Shown: piece by piece, positions 21,821 through 30,205 of the stretch
How the letters are laid out: the number at the start of each line of letters is the position of its first letter
Position numbering within the stretch: position 1 is the stretch's first letter
Assembly: GCF_004339095.1 (NCBI RefSeq)
Contig: NZ_SMGQ01000011.1
Span: 1,141,652 to 1,205,651, forward strand
Length of the DNA stretch: 64,000 bases
Source: Natranaerovirga hydrolytica
Lineage (GTDB): Bacteria > Bacillota > Clostridia > Lachnospirales > DSM-24629
Reading direction: 5' to 3'
Made by a program: the position numbers and the translations under genes
Notes under the pieces: model-generated
Told to the model about the DNA's origin: nothing
Databases searched by the model: none
The model's input: only the letters and a program-made list of their open reading frames with translations

Positions 21821-22570
21821 TCATTCCTCATTATTAGGATTTAGAGCTTGGGCTATTTGCCTTTCTAAGTCATCAATTACACTTTTAACTAATTCTGTAC
21901 CATCATATTCTAGTGCAACATCACCAATTGCATCAGTTATCCTCTGATAAAAGTTTGCATGTCCAGTAAGTCTGTGCCAAAACTTAGCTCCTACAATTAC
22001 AGGATGCTCTTGCTCAATTCTTTTATAGTGTCCACTAAGTTCATCATAGTCTCCATAGAAAACACCAACAATAAGGTCATTTAAACCTATATTTAGGTTA
22101 TTTGTTCTTGCAAGGTTTCTTACTCCAGTAAAATGACCTTTTATTGTTTGAACATCATCAGCATTGATTGTATTTGTACTTGCTTTTACTTGACAGTATT
22201 TTCTTATGCCATCCAGCTTATCTATAAACTCAATATCTATTCCTGCTGTTGTTGATGCAAACCCCTCTAATACCTCACTACAGAATTTTTGCAATTTGTT
22301 ACCAAATATAGTGTTTATTGATGTTCCAATTACTCTAGGATAAACTAAAGCTTTGGCAATACTTCTTGGCTCATCATTTCCTGTAATGAAAGTAGCCTTG
22401 TATTTATCAAGAAAAGGATTTAGCCTAAAATTGCTGAGATTTCTACATTCCTCAGTTCTAGCAATATGATTAGGTACAATTTCATTTCTAAAAAAGTCCT
22501 TAGCTCTTTTAATAATGTCATTAAGTTCAACCTCAGACATCCCTTGTTGCACATTGTTTCTCTCAGTCAT
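21821..22570 (-). CDS. Type II restriction endonuclease, EcoO109I/PmeII-like
   Basis: 249 aa, apparently intact. It is placed tail-to-tail with a C5 methyltransferase, the usual type II arrangement. The central part holds a PD-(D/E)XK-like core: GIDIEFIDKLDGIRKYCQVK, in which Asp, Glu and the QVK strand could form the metal site. The segment LIVGVFYGDYDELSGHY and KFWHRLTG recalls EcoO109I-type enzymes (RGGNCCY cutters). I recognise the resemblance by eye only; the specificity is unknown. ATG 22568-22570 follows AAAGGAGG; a longer frame upstream lacks a site. Confidence 0.78.
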   Translation of the reverse strand: MTERNNVQQGMSEVELNDIIKRAKDFFRNEIVPNHIARTEECRNLSNFRLNPFLDKYKATFITGNDEPRSIAKALVYPRVIGTSINTIFGNKLQKFCSEVLEGFASTTAGIDIEFIDKLDGIRKYCQVKASTNTINADDVQTIKGHFTGVRNLARTNNLNIGLNDLIVGVFYGDYDELSGHYKRIEQEHPVIVGAKFWHRLTGHANFYQRITDAIGDVALEYDGTELVKSVIDDLERQIAQALNPNNEE

Positions 22571-22789
22571 TGCTTTTCCTCCTTTCTTTTGTATTCTGTC
22601 ATATAAAATAAAACCATAGGAATATTTTAGCAAAGCACAGTGATTATGTCTATGTTTAATTGAGATTTAAACAAAGAAATTTTGTATTAATACCTCCTAT
22701 CTTCTTTTTAATCTCCTACTATCCAGTATTTACATCCTCCATTACATGTCTACTTATGATATAATTTGAGTAAGGTAGGTTGACATAAC

Positions 22790-24416
22790 ATGATTAAAAA
22801 TATGACCATTCAAGAACTATTAAAACAGAATAACATAACACAGCTTTATGCATACAGCAGAAAATCAAGGGATATAACAGGTGAAGGCTTACAGAAACAC
22901 CATGACATTCTACAACAATTTGCAAATGAACATGGCTTACCTCTTGAAGTTATGGAGGAAGTTGGCAGTTCTGAAACATTTAATAGACCTGTACTTAATG
23001 AGATTAAAGAAAAAGTAAAAGCTGGTACTATAAGATGTTTACTTGTCTACAGGCTTGACAGGTTATCAAGAAAAGTAACTGATACAGAAAGATGGTTGAA
23101 AGTTGAAAGAATTTCATTTCCATGATTTGATACTTATTGAGGCTCATAATGGCAGGATTATTGATTATTCATATTATATAGGAAACAAATTAACAGCAGT
23201 TATGAATGATCTTTACTTAGAACAGGCTAAACAAGTATTAAATGCTGGAAAGATAAAATCTGTTTCTTTGTATGGTAATCATTTAGGTGAACCACCTTTA
23301 GGCTACAACTATAACAGGACAACAAAGAAGTTAGACCCAAATGGACAGGCACATATCATACAAGAGATATACAAGTTGTATCTGACTGACATGAATCTAT
23401 TTGATGTGGCTGTAGAAATAAATAAAAGAGGTTATAAGGCCAGAAATGTCAATATATTTACTCACAAAACTGTTAGAGATGCATTGACAAATAAAAAATA
23501 CATTGCTACTCAAATATATGGCAAGAGGAAATGGTTTAAGGATGAAAATGGTAATAAAACCAGTAAGGCAGTTCCACAATCTGAATGGATTGTCTACCCT
23601 AATGCTCATGAGACTGTTATTTCTGTATAAGATTTTAATAAGGTACAACAGAAATTAAAAGATAATAACATTGCTAAAGTAAATGTAAACAGTAGAAAAA
23701 GGACTTATGTCTTAACAAATATCTTAAAGTGTGGTATTTGTGGCAGGACTATGACATTTTATAAGGACAGCAAGAATGGCAGAACATACTTAAAGCCTTG
23801 TTCTAAGGTTGATTTCACAACAGGTAAAAGATGTCCTAATGGTGCAAGTTCTTTAGTTGTTATTGACCAATTTATAAATGATGTTATGTGGAAAGAGATT
23901 AAACCAGCTATGAATGTACTGAATGAACAAATAGCCAAAAACACTGAAATATTAGATACAACTAGTTCAAGAGTAAAAGAACTGACTAACCAAAAGAAAG
24001 ATATAAACAAACAGCTCGATAAGTTATTAGACTTAATGCTTACAAGTAATGACCATAGATTTAAGGATAAATATTCTCAACTACAGTATAGATTACAGGA
24101 AGTTGAAAAGGAACTTACAGAATTACAATCTGGTGATTCAGATGGTAAAGACTGGGGTGATGTATTCTTGGAACTTAATAAAGAAATTCATATACTCCCC
24201 TACAAAGGGAAATCAAAAGACCCAAAAGTTATAAATACATTTATCAAAAAATATATTGACCCTATAGTATACAAGAAAAATGATTTAGAACCAGATAAAC
24301 CATATTTAAAGGTACACTATACTGAAACAGTACAACAGGCTATGGAAGTTTATAAGCAATACAGAAAAGAAATGAATGAAAAACTTGAGGCAAGAAAACA
24401 AAAGGCTATATTGTAG
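22790..24416 (+). pseudogene. Large serine recombinase (integrase), inactivated
   Basis: One ancestral gene in two frames. The N-terminal resolvase domain (from ATG 22790) has the catalytic Ser in YAYSRKSRD and LLVYRLDRLSRKVTDTER. A frameshift near 23100 leads into the frame with LTAVMNDLYLEQAKQ and the recombinase domain (PPLGYNYNR...). A TAA at 23628-23630 cuts this, and the same frame continues with a zinc-ribbon (CGICGR near 23745, a second Cys pair in PCSKVDFTTGKRCPNG) and a coiled coil (about 23930-24130), as in large serine integrases. It abuts the right attachment site, as expected for the element's own integrase. It is now probably inactive. Confidence 0.88.
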
Positions 24417-24463
24417 ATAGTGCTATATTGGCAGGTTGTAGCAATTTTTATTCAGAGGTATTG

Positions 24464-24643
24464 TCACCAATGACAAGTAGAATAACCTATGCTTAAAAAA
24501 ACCGGTTTGTTTTCTTTTTTTGCTTTGTCAAAAGCTTCTTGAGACCAAGGAAACCAATTGACTGGGTTATTAGCATGTTGTAATAAGTATGGTGATTTTT
24601 CTTTTGCTAATCTGTTAGGTTGTATTTTATTTGTAGTAACCAT
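24464..24643 (-). pseudogene. yyaL, original 5' portion left by the integration
   Basis: 59 codons from ATG 24641-24643 (preceded by AGGAGG), encoding [24 protein letters not shown], then [11 protein letters not shown]. It ends at a TGA created by the junction with the element. This is the head of the host yyaL gene, separated by 6.1 kb from its body at 16493-18358. The two CHW-coding ends are the attachment repeats. I infer this one is the resident copy because it joins the right repeat without any added bases. Confidence 0.85.
24465..24478. repeat. Right attachment site repeat
   Basis: CACCAATGACAAGT, identical to 18366-18379. On its inner side lies the arm TATTCAGAGG (24449-24458). Confidence 0.8.
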
Positions 24644-24733
24644 GATATTCCTCCTATTGATTTAATACTAAGGAGTATTCCCTAATTCAAGGGATACAGA
24701 CCTCTTTATTTTAAAGAAATTATTTTTGTATTA

Positions 24734-24831
24734 ACTCAACTTATGCCTTTCGATGCGCTTCAGGGGCAATTAATCCTTAAAAATGTAAAAACTAAATCCC
24801 TGCCTACAACTTTGCAGATTAGACTTTCATA
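24734..24831 (-). repeat. Dispersed two-hairpin repeat, copy B
   Basis: Begins CTCAACTTATGCC (24736 onward) and ends TTTGCAGATTAGACTTTCAT, matching both ends of the family consensus. The middle is degenerate (AATCC and CTGCC remain). It lies between the antiporter terminator and the yyaL fragment. Confidence 0.65.
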
Positions 24832-24833
24832 CT

Positions 24834-24873
24834 ATACATAAAACCACCTTCTAATTAAGGTGGTTTTATGTAT
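24834..24873. terminator. Terminator after the antiporter gene
   Basis: A perfect 17-bp stem (ATACATAAAACCACCTT / AAGGTGGTTTTATGTAT) with a 6-base loop lies 50 bases beyond the antiporter stop codon. Confidence 0.75.
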
Positions 24874-24923
24874 GTTTTGTAGCTTTTATATTCTTAAAAA
24901 TTGACTCAATAACTTTTAATTCA

Positions 24924-26087
24924 TCATTGGGAATGGTCAACGTTACAGAGTGATTTTCGTACAAGTATGGGGCCAATGAGCTCAAATACGACAACGGCTG
25001 TCAGGACAACTGGCATAATGGTGTCTGGCTCAAAAAATGATTTTTGCTCCGCAATAATCGCCAACCCAATTGCAACACCTGCTTGTGGTGTTAATGCTAA
25101 TCCTAAATTACGTTTCCAGCTCATTGGAAAGTGGGTGAGCGCTGTTCCGATCCGACTACCTATTAATTTTGCAAAGAAACGTGCTCCAATATATACAATA
25201 CCAACTTGACCAACTACTGGAAGAACGGATAAATCTAATTTTGCTCCTGCTAATGTAAGAAAAATTAATAAAATAGGATGTTCAACATTCATAAGAGCTC
25301 TTCTAATTCTTTGCGGTTTTTTTGAAAAGTTAGTATATACAGCTCCCATTGTTATTGCAGCTAATAAAGCTGATGTCCCTAAATTATTTGATAATCCTAC
25401 TGTTATTAAAAGTGCGCCTAAAACTGTGACTAAAATATGACTGTCACTTCTTGCTTTATGTGAAATGAGAACTAAAAATGAACCACTGATAATCCCTTTT
25501 ATTAATGAAAGCCCTATATCTTGCAGCGCATTATAAAGTGCTTGTACATTGCCTATATTTGTCGTCACCAAACCGATTTCCATAAAACTAATGATAATAC
25601 CAAAAAAAGTAATGGCGAATAGGTTATCTAACGCTACCACTGATAAGAGTACCTTAGAAAAATCTCCTTTTGTAGGATTTTCTCGTACACAGGCAATAAT
25701 AGCCCCTGGAGCTGTAGCAACACTAATAATCCCAAAAATCAGTGCATATTGAAATGATAATCCAAATAAATAGAGAGAAACCGATACCGCTGTTAGCGTA
25801 AGAAAAACTTCTACTATAAAAACTTTTGTTGCATCTTTAGCTAACCTTCTCATTGTTTTCCAATGTAATTCAGCACCTATAGATAGGGCAATTACACCTA
25901 AGGCCAATTCATTAATTGGCGTTAGATTATACAATACAGCTTCATTAACCAGATTTAAAACAGAGGGACCGACAAGTACTCCAGCTAATAGATTCCCTGT
26001 CACAGATGGCAAGCGAACCAAACGAGCCAACTTTCCTCCAGCTGCTCCAGCTAGAAAAATAATACCCACTGCTAATGAAATATTCAT
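24924..26087 (-). CDS. Cation:proton antiporter, CPA2-like
   Basis: 387 aa, almost wholly membrane-embedded, with about 11-12 predicted helices. It has the N-terminal pattern of Na+/H+ exchanger-domain proteins (LVRLPSVTGNLLAGVLVGPS, then NELALGVIALSIGAELHW) and no C-terminal RCK/TrkA domain. It should exchange Na+ or K+ for protons across the cytoplasmic membrane. Its start codon overlaps the stop of the upstream PII-like gene (ATGA), so the two are translationally coupled. This suggests the small protein controls the transporter in place of the missing RCK domain. The ion is not deducible from sequence. Confidence 0.85.
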   Translation of the reverse strand: MNISLAVGIIFLAGAAGGKLARLVRLPSVTGNLLAGVLVGPSVLNLVNEAVLYNLTPINELALGVIALSIGAELHWKTMRRLAKDATKVFIVEVFLTLTAVSVSLYLFGLSFQYALIFGIISVATAPGAIIACVRENPTKGDFSKVLLSVVALDNLFAITFFGIIISFMEIGLVTTNIGNVQALYNALQDIGLSLIKGIISGSFLVLISHKARSDSHILVTVLGALLITVGLSNNLGTSALLAAITMGAVYTNFSKKPQRIRRALMNVEHPILLIFLTLAGAKLDLSVLPVVGQVGIVYIGARFFAKLIGSRIGTALTHFPMSWKRNLGLALTPQAGVAIGLAIIAEQKSFFEPDTIMPVVLTAVVVFELIGPILVRKSLCNVDHSQ

Positions 26088-26437
26088 AGTCTAAATTCAT
26101 TCCCCTCTTTTTTAAACAATCCTTTTTGAAAGTCTATTGGGACTGTCATAACCACACCTGTATCTGGCTCATTTAAATCTCCAATTATTTTTTCTATAGA
26201 CTGAATCGCTTTTAATAGTTGGTCTTCTGAATGGATAACGACAAATATGGATTTATTAGCTGTCGGTTCATCTCCCACCTCTGCAAATCGGGAAAAAAAT
26301 GGGACATAATTAGCCATTATATGTGCCATACCTGTGCTATCCATGACTGTTGCACCATTAATTTCCACTTTATAAAATTCATCTAGAATATCTACCACTT
26401 TTTCTGGATTATTTATAATTGCAATGAGTAATTTCAT
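26084..26437 (-). CDS. PII-like small regulatory protein linked to the antiporter
   Basis: 117 aa with the beta-alpha-beta layout of the PII/CutA-like superfamily: MKLLIAIINNPEKVVDILDE, then a long middle segment in the T-loop position (NGATVMDSTGMAHIMANYVPFF), then FVVIHSEDQLLKAIQSIEKI. It lacks the classical PII uridylylation Tyr context. The 4-base overlap with the antiporter gene suggests it senses a nucleotide or ion and gates the transporter, as PII-like proteins do for some transporters. The ligand is unknown. Confidence 0.7.
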   Translation of the reverse strand: MKLLIAIINNPEKVVDILDEFYKVEINGATVMDSTGMAHIMANYVPFFSRFAEVGDEPTANKSIFVVIHSEDQLLKAIQSIEKIIGDLNEPDTGVVMTVPIDFQKGLFKKEGNEFRL

Positions 26438-26568
26438 TTGTTAATGCCTCCTCTTTTATTCCTACACTTAAAGATTTTATCTGACAGTATATCATCAATG
26501 AAGCCAAACTTCAAATGCCTCAAACTCATTTATCTTTAATAGAGGAAGATGAAAGTATTATTTTATGC

Positions 26569-27789
26569 TTACACTTTTACTTTTATGAATTTTCCTTTGC
26601 CTACCTGTACAACAAAATCCTCATTTATATTATTTATTGTAAACGCCGTATACTTTTCTCCATTTATTTTAACTGCATTTTGTTGAATGAGCCTTCTTGC
26701 TTCACTATTGCTTTTAGCAAGTCCATTTTTAGAAATAATACTGATTAAATCTATTGAATTATTCTCATTAAGGCATTCTTGGACTAAGTTCACTTCTTTA
26801 ATATCTTCTGGAATTTGATTTTTTTGAAATACCGTTTTAAAATGTTCTTTTCCTTTTTCTGCAGCTTCTTTTCCGCAGTATAATGTTGTTATTTCTTGGG
26901 CTAAATCCATCTTAATATCTCTAGGATTTATTGTGCCTTGTGCTAATTGGTCTTTTATTTCATTGACTTTATCAGGGTGAATATCTGTGGCCAATTCATA
27001 GTATTTTACAATTAATTCGTCTGGAATAGCCATAGCCTTCTGAAATATAGTTTTAGCGTCTTCATAAATCCCAATATAATTGCCTAAACTCTTAGACATC
27101 TTCTCTATACCGTCTGTCCCTTCTAATAAGGGCATAAACAAGGCGACTTGGCTTTCTTGTCCGTAATCTTTTTGCAAGGTACGGCCCATTAGTATATTAA
27201 ATGTTTGATCGGTTCCACCCATTTCAATATCTGCTTTTAACTCAACAGAATCGTAACCTTGCATTAACGGATAGAAAAATTCATGAACACCTATGGGTTC
27301 ATTATTCTTGTACCTTTTTTCAAAATCATCTCTTTCTAATATTCTTGCTACCGTCACTTTACCCGCTAACTTTAATATATCTTCAAAGTTTAGTTTTGAC
27401 AACCATTCGCTATTAAACCTTAAATCCGTTTTTTCTTTGTCTAATATTTTAAAAATTTGCTTTTCATAAGTTCTAGCATTTTCTAAAACTTGTTCTGTGG
27501 TTAATGGTTTTCTGGTTTTACTTTTACCTGATGGATCACCAATTCTGCCTGTAAAATCACCAATAATAATCACTGCTCGATGACCCAAATCTTGCATTTG
27601 TTTTATTTTTCTTAATACAACCGCATGCCCTAAATGAATATCTGGAGCAGATGGATCTAATCCTAATTTTACCGTTAAAGGTGTATTGGTCTTTATACTT
27701 TTCTCTATTTTTTCTACTAAAGCCTCTTCACTTACAATGGTTTGCACACCTTTTTTAATAATTTTTAACTGTTCTTCTACATTTTTCAT
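26569..27789 (-). CDS. tyrS: Tyrosyl-tRNA synthetase
   Basis: 406 aa class I synthetase charging tRNA-Tyr. The HIGH motif appears as HLGHAVVLRKI near 45, the KMSKS motif as IEKMSKSLGN near 225, and a C-terminal S4-like RNA-binding domain (SEARRLIQQNAVKINGE) near 345-395. ATG 27787-27789 follows AAAGGAAAG; an ATG 18 bases earlier falls in the site region. A T-box leader with a tyrosine UAC specifier lies upstream. Confidence 0.97.
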   Translation of the reverse strand: MKNVEEQLKIIKKGVQTIVSEEALVEKIEKSIKTNTPLTVKLGLDPSAPDIHLGHAVVLRKIKQMQDLGHRAVIIIGDFTGRIGDPSGKSKTRKPLTTEQVLENARTYEKQIFKILDKEKTDLRFNSEWLSKLNFEDILKLAGKVTVARILERDDFEKRYKNNEPIGVHEFFYPLMQGYDSVELKADIEMGGTDQTFNILMGRTLQKDYGQESQVALFMPLLEGTDGIEKMSKSLGNYIGIYEDAKTIFQKAMAIPDELIVKYYELATDIHPDKVNEIKDQLAQGTINPRDIKMDLAQEITTLYCGKEAAEKGKEHFKTVFQKNQIPEDIKEVNLVQECLNENNSIDLISIISKNGLAKSNSEARRLIQQNAVKINGEKYTAFTINNINEDFVVQVGKGKFIKVKV

Positions 27790-27889
27790 TTTTATCTTTC
27801 CTTTCATATCTTTTTTTCGTATTTAGCTGTGTAGCTCCAAACCAGTCACTACACAAGCTATTAATGAAAACATTAATTTCACATAAAAA

Positions 27890-28175
27890 AACTCCCTGTC
27901 CACTGCTATTACGCAGAGGACGGGAGTTATAACTCACGTGTTACCACCTCTATTTGTTTATACATCACTGTATAAACCTTATCAGGTACGGCAAATGAAT
28001 TGCTTATACCTTAGCGATATAACGGTCGCACCCGGCAACAGCCTACTCAGAAATTTCTTTTCAGTGTGCCACTCAGAGATGTATTTCAAAATCAGTTTTC
28101 TGCTCCTCTCATCTACCGGTGGCTTTCTGTTGAAAACATTTGACTTTTACTTCTTCTCTTCATAGTTTTGTTTGC
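27890..28175 (-). ncRNA. T-box leader, tyrosine-specific, upstream of tyrS
   Basis: Read on the minus strand, the leader has a stem I region and a specifier TAC at 28081-28083 (context GAAATACATC). It then has the T-box core AGAGGTGGTAACACG (about 27935-27951) and a terminator AACTCCCTGTCC/GGACGGGAGTT at 27890-27928 followed by a T run. UAC is a tyrosine codon, matching the gene. Uncharged tRNA-Tyr should stabilise the antiterminator and allow tyrS expression. The 5' boundary is approximate. Confidence 0.92.
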
Positions 28176-28274
28176 ATTTAATTTTAATAATATTGAAGGT
28201 ATCTTACCATCAAGCCACATACTTGTCAATCCCTTTTTACTATTGTTAAGTAAATGCTCTTTTTCTTTGTTAAA

Positions 28275-29396
28275 TTAAGCGCCTTTTACAACCTTATCTA
28301 TTATTGTTTCTGGTTGCTTTTTCTGAGCTAATTTCAAGAAAAATAATGCTACTGCTACTGCTGTAATCCCACCAACTAATTTACCGATAACCATAGGAAA
28401 AATCATTTCTCTAGCTACACCTGCTGTAAAACCTAAATGGTCTCCTAATACAAAAGAAGCACTCACAGCAAAAGCCACATTAATGATCTTTCCTCTTTCA
28501 TCCATATCTTTCATAATACCAAACATAGGAATATTATTAGCCAATGTAGCAACAATACCAGCAGCAGATACATCATTCATCCCTAAAAGTTTTCCTAATT
28601 TCATTAAGGGTTTACTGAATACTTTGGTAATAAAAAATACCATTGGAAATGCTCCTGCTAACATAATGGCAATATCTCCTACTATTTCAATACCTTCTGA
28701 AATAGGTGCCATACCTGGTATAACCACTATACCTGTTAAGGTCTCTATGATAATCGCTGCCAACCCAATTGTAATGACAATGACAACACCTCTTCCAAAC
28801 ACAATAAATCCTTTGATCATTTTATTAGGTATACGCCATAAACCAAATGCCAGTAACAATGATACCAATAAAATGGGTACTAAATTACTCAAAATCATAC
28901 CCAGTTCAAATCCTGCTACAATACCACCCACTAAACAACCGATTGGAATAGTAATCATACCTGCCAATATACCTCTTGCTAAAAACACATGGTCTTCTTT
29001 TTTAATAATACCCAATGCTACTGGAATGGTAAATACAATGGTTGGACCCATCATCGCCCCAAGTATCAGCCCTGCAAATAAACCAGCATCTTGATTAATT
29101 GCCAATTCCATAGCCAAAGGATAGCCTCCCATATCATTTGCCAATAATGTAGTGGCAAACATAGAAGGGTCTGCACCTAGAAAAGTATATACCGGCACAA
29201 TCACAGGGCCTAAAATAGTTGCAAGAACAGGCGCCAAAGAAACAACTCCCACCATAGCAACTGCCAAGGAACCCATTGCTAAGATTCCTTCATCAAATTT
29301 CTCTCCTAACCCAAATCGGTTACCTATTATTTTATCTAATGCCCCTAACACCATAAATCCTACCATAACATAAACAATTATATCATTAATACTCAT
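28275..29396 (-). CDS. eutH: Ethanolamine transporter EutH
   Basis: 373 aa with about ten to eleven TM helices and almost no soluble part; the usual EutH length. It begins MSINDIIVYVMVGFMVLGALDKIIG. It takes up ethanolamine across the cytoplasmic membrane, mainly important at low external pH or concentration. It follows eutC by 40 bases and is the last gene of the cluster. ATG 29396 follows GGGAGG. Confidence 0.92.
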   Translation of the reverse strand: MSINDIIVYVMVGFMVLGALDKIIGNRFGLGEKFDEGILAMGSLAVAMVGVVSLAPVLATILGPVIVPVYTFLGADPSMFATTLLANDMGGYPLAMELAINQDAGLFAGLILGAMMGPTIVFTIPVALGIIKKEDHVFLARGILAGMITIPIGCLVGGIVAGFELGMILSNLVPILLVSLLLAFGLWRIPNKMIKGFIVFGRGVVIVITIGLAAIIIETLTGIVVIPGMAPISEGIEIVGDIAIMLAGAFPMVFFITKVFSKPLMKLGKLLGMNDVSAAGIVATLANNIPMFGIMKDMDERGKIINVAFAVSASFVLGDHLGFTAGVAREMIFPMVIGKLVGGITAVAVALFFLKLAQKKQPETIIDKVVKGA

Positions 29397-29436
29397 AATT
29401 TTTGCCTCCCTATATTTTATTATTAAATTAAGTGGA

Positions 29437-30195
29437 TTATTTTAATGCCACACCGCTTTTCTTTTCATCTAACATTTTCTTTACTAAATCACCTATATGA
29501 GCACCTGCCTCAACTGCTGGTGTTCCATTTTTATGAATGTTACTAACAACCATTCTTCTTGATTCTGGATTGCCTACACGCCCTTTATAAATCATATAAC
29601 AACTCATTGACTCCCCTGTTGCTAAACCTGGACGTTCTCCTATTAAGACCGCTGTTACTTCAGACTGTATTAGTTCAGAAATATGATCCATACAAGGCAC
29701 TCGACCATATTTCACAAAAAAAGGATTGTTCAACTGTATATTATGCTGTGATAATCTCATAGCAATTGACTGATATGTATCATAAGCATTGGTCTCAATA
29801 GCTGTTGATGATAACCCATCTGAAATATATACTTGAACTTTAGGTGGCATTTTAATCATTTCTTTTAAACGGCTAATGGATTCATCGTCTAGAATACGCC
29901 CAAGGTCTGGTCTTTTTAAATATTCTTCCTTACTTTCAATGACTGTTTTTAATTGAGCCCATCCCTTTTGTTCAATAAACTCTTCTGATACATCTGTGAA
30001 AACAGCGTCCTGTGCAACTGCATGGTCTGCTCTAAAACGTAACATTGTTTCTGTTTTGTATCTGGGCCCTGACCGCCATATTCCTATTCGTGCTGGTGTT
30101 GTTTGTTTATAGTGACGATAAGCCTCTTCATTAAAAGCTTTAGGAACGGCCATGTAATCCTCTATTCTGTAAGCTGTTAAATCTCTCATAGTCAT
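29437..30195 (-). CDS. eutC: Ethanolamine ammonia-lyase, light chain
   Basis: 252 aa small subunit of the adenosylcobalamin-dependent lyase that splits ethanolamine to acetaldehyde and ammonia. Landmarks are TPARIGIWRSGPRYKTETMLRFRADHAVAQD near 30-60 (only part is diagnostic: the RSGPRY and RADHAVAQD stretches) and VLIGERPGLATGESMSCYMIY near 185. Two ATG codons two codons apart both have AAAGGAG upstream; I use the first. It sits 10 bases after eutB. Confidence 0.95.
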   Translation of the reverse strand: MTMRDLTAYRIEDYMAVPKAFNEEAYRHYKQTTPARIGIWRSGPRYKTETMLRFRADHAVAQDAVFTDVSEEFIEQKGWAQLKTVIESKEEYLKRPDLGRILDDESISRLKEMIKMPPKVQVYISDGLSSTAIETNAYDTYQSIAMRLSQHNIQLNNPFFVKYGRVPCMDHISELIQSEVTAVLIGERPGLATGESMSCYMIYKGRVGNPESRRMVVSNIHKNGTPAVEAGAHIGDLVKKMLDEKKSGVALK

Positions 30196-30205
30196 TCTCC
30201 TTTCA

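Larger units (their letters stand above)
18366..24478. mobile_element. Integrative restriction-modification element inserted in yyaL
   Basis: A 6.1-kb block bounded by a 14-bp direct repeat, CACCAATGACAAGT, at 18366-18379 and 24465-24478. This is the yyaL coding sequence for T-C-H-W, so the repeats are the left and right attachment sites. Contents in order: a diverged yyaL 5' end, an HTH-methyltransferase gene, an IS4-type insertion, a restriction endonuclease gene, and a serine recombinase pseudogene next to the right site. On the inner sides of the two repeats, TATTCAgAgg and (inverted) TATTCAaAga form arms, which would make a dyad-symmetric attP if the ends were joined. Both the recombinase and the transposase are broken, so the element looks fixed. 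Confidence 0.8.

Noticed and set aside
22790-24416. Three separate small recombinase genes
   Set aside because: The pieces line up as one large serine recombinase; two are in the same frame separated by a TAA, and the first is joined by a single frameshift.
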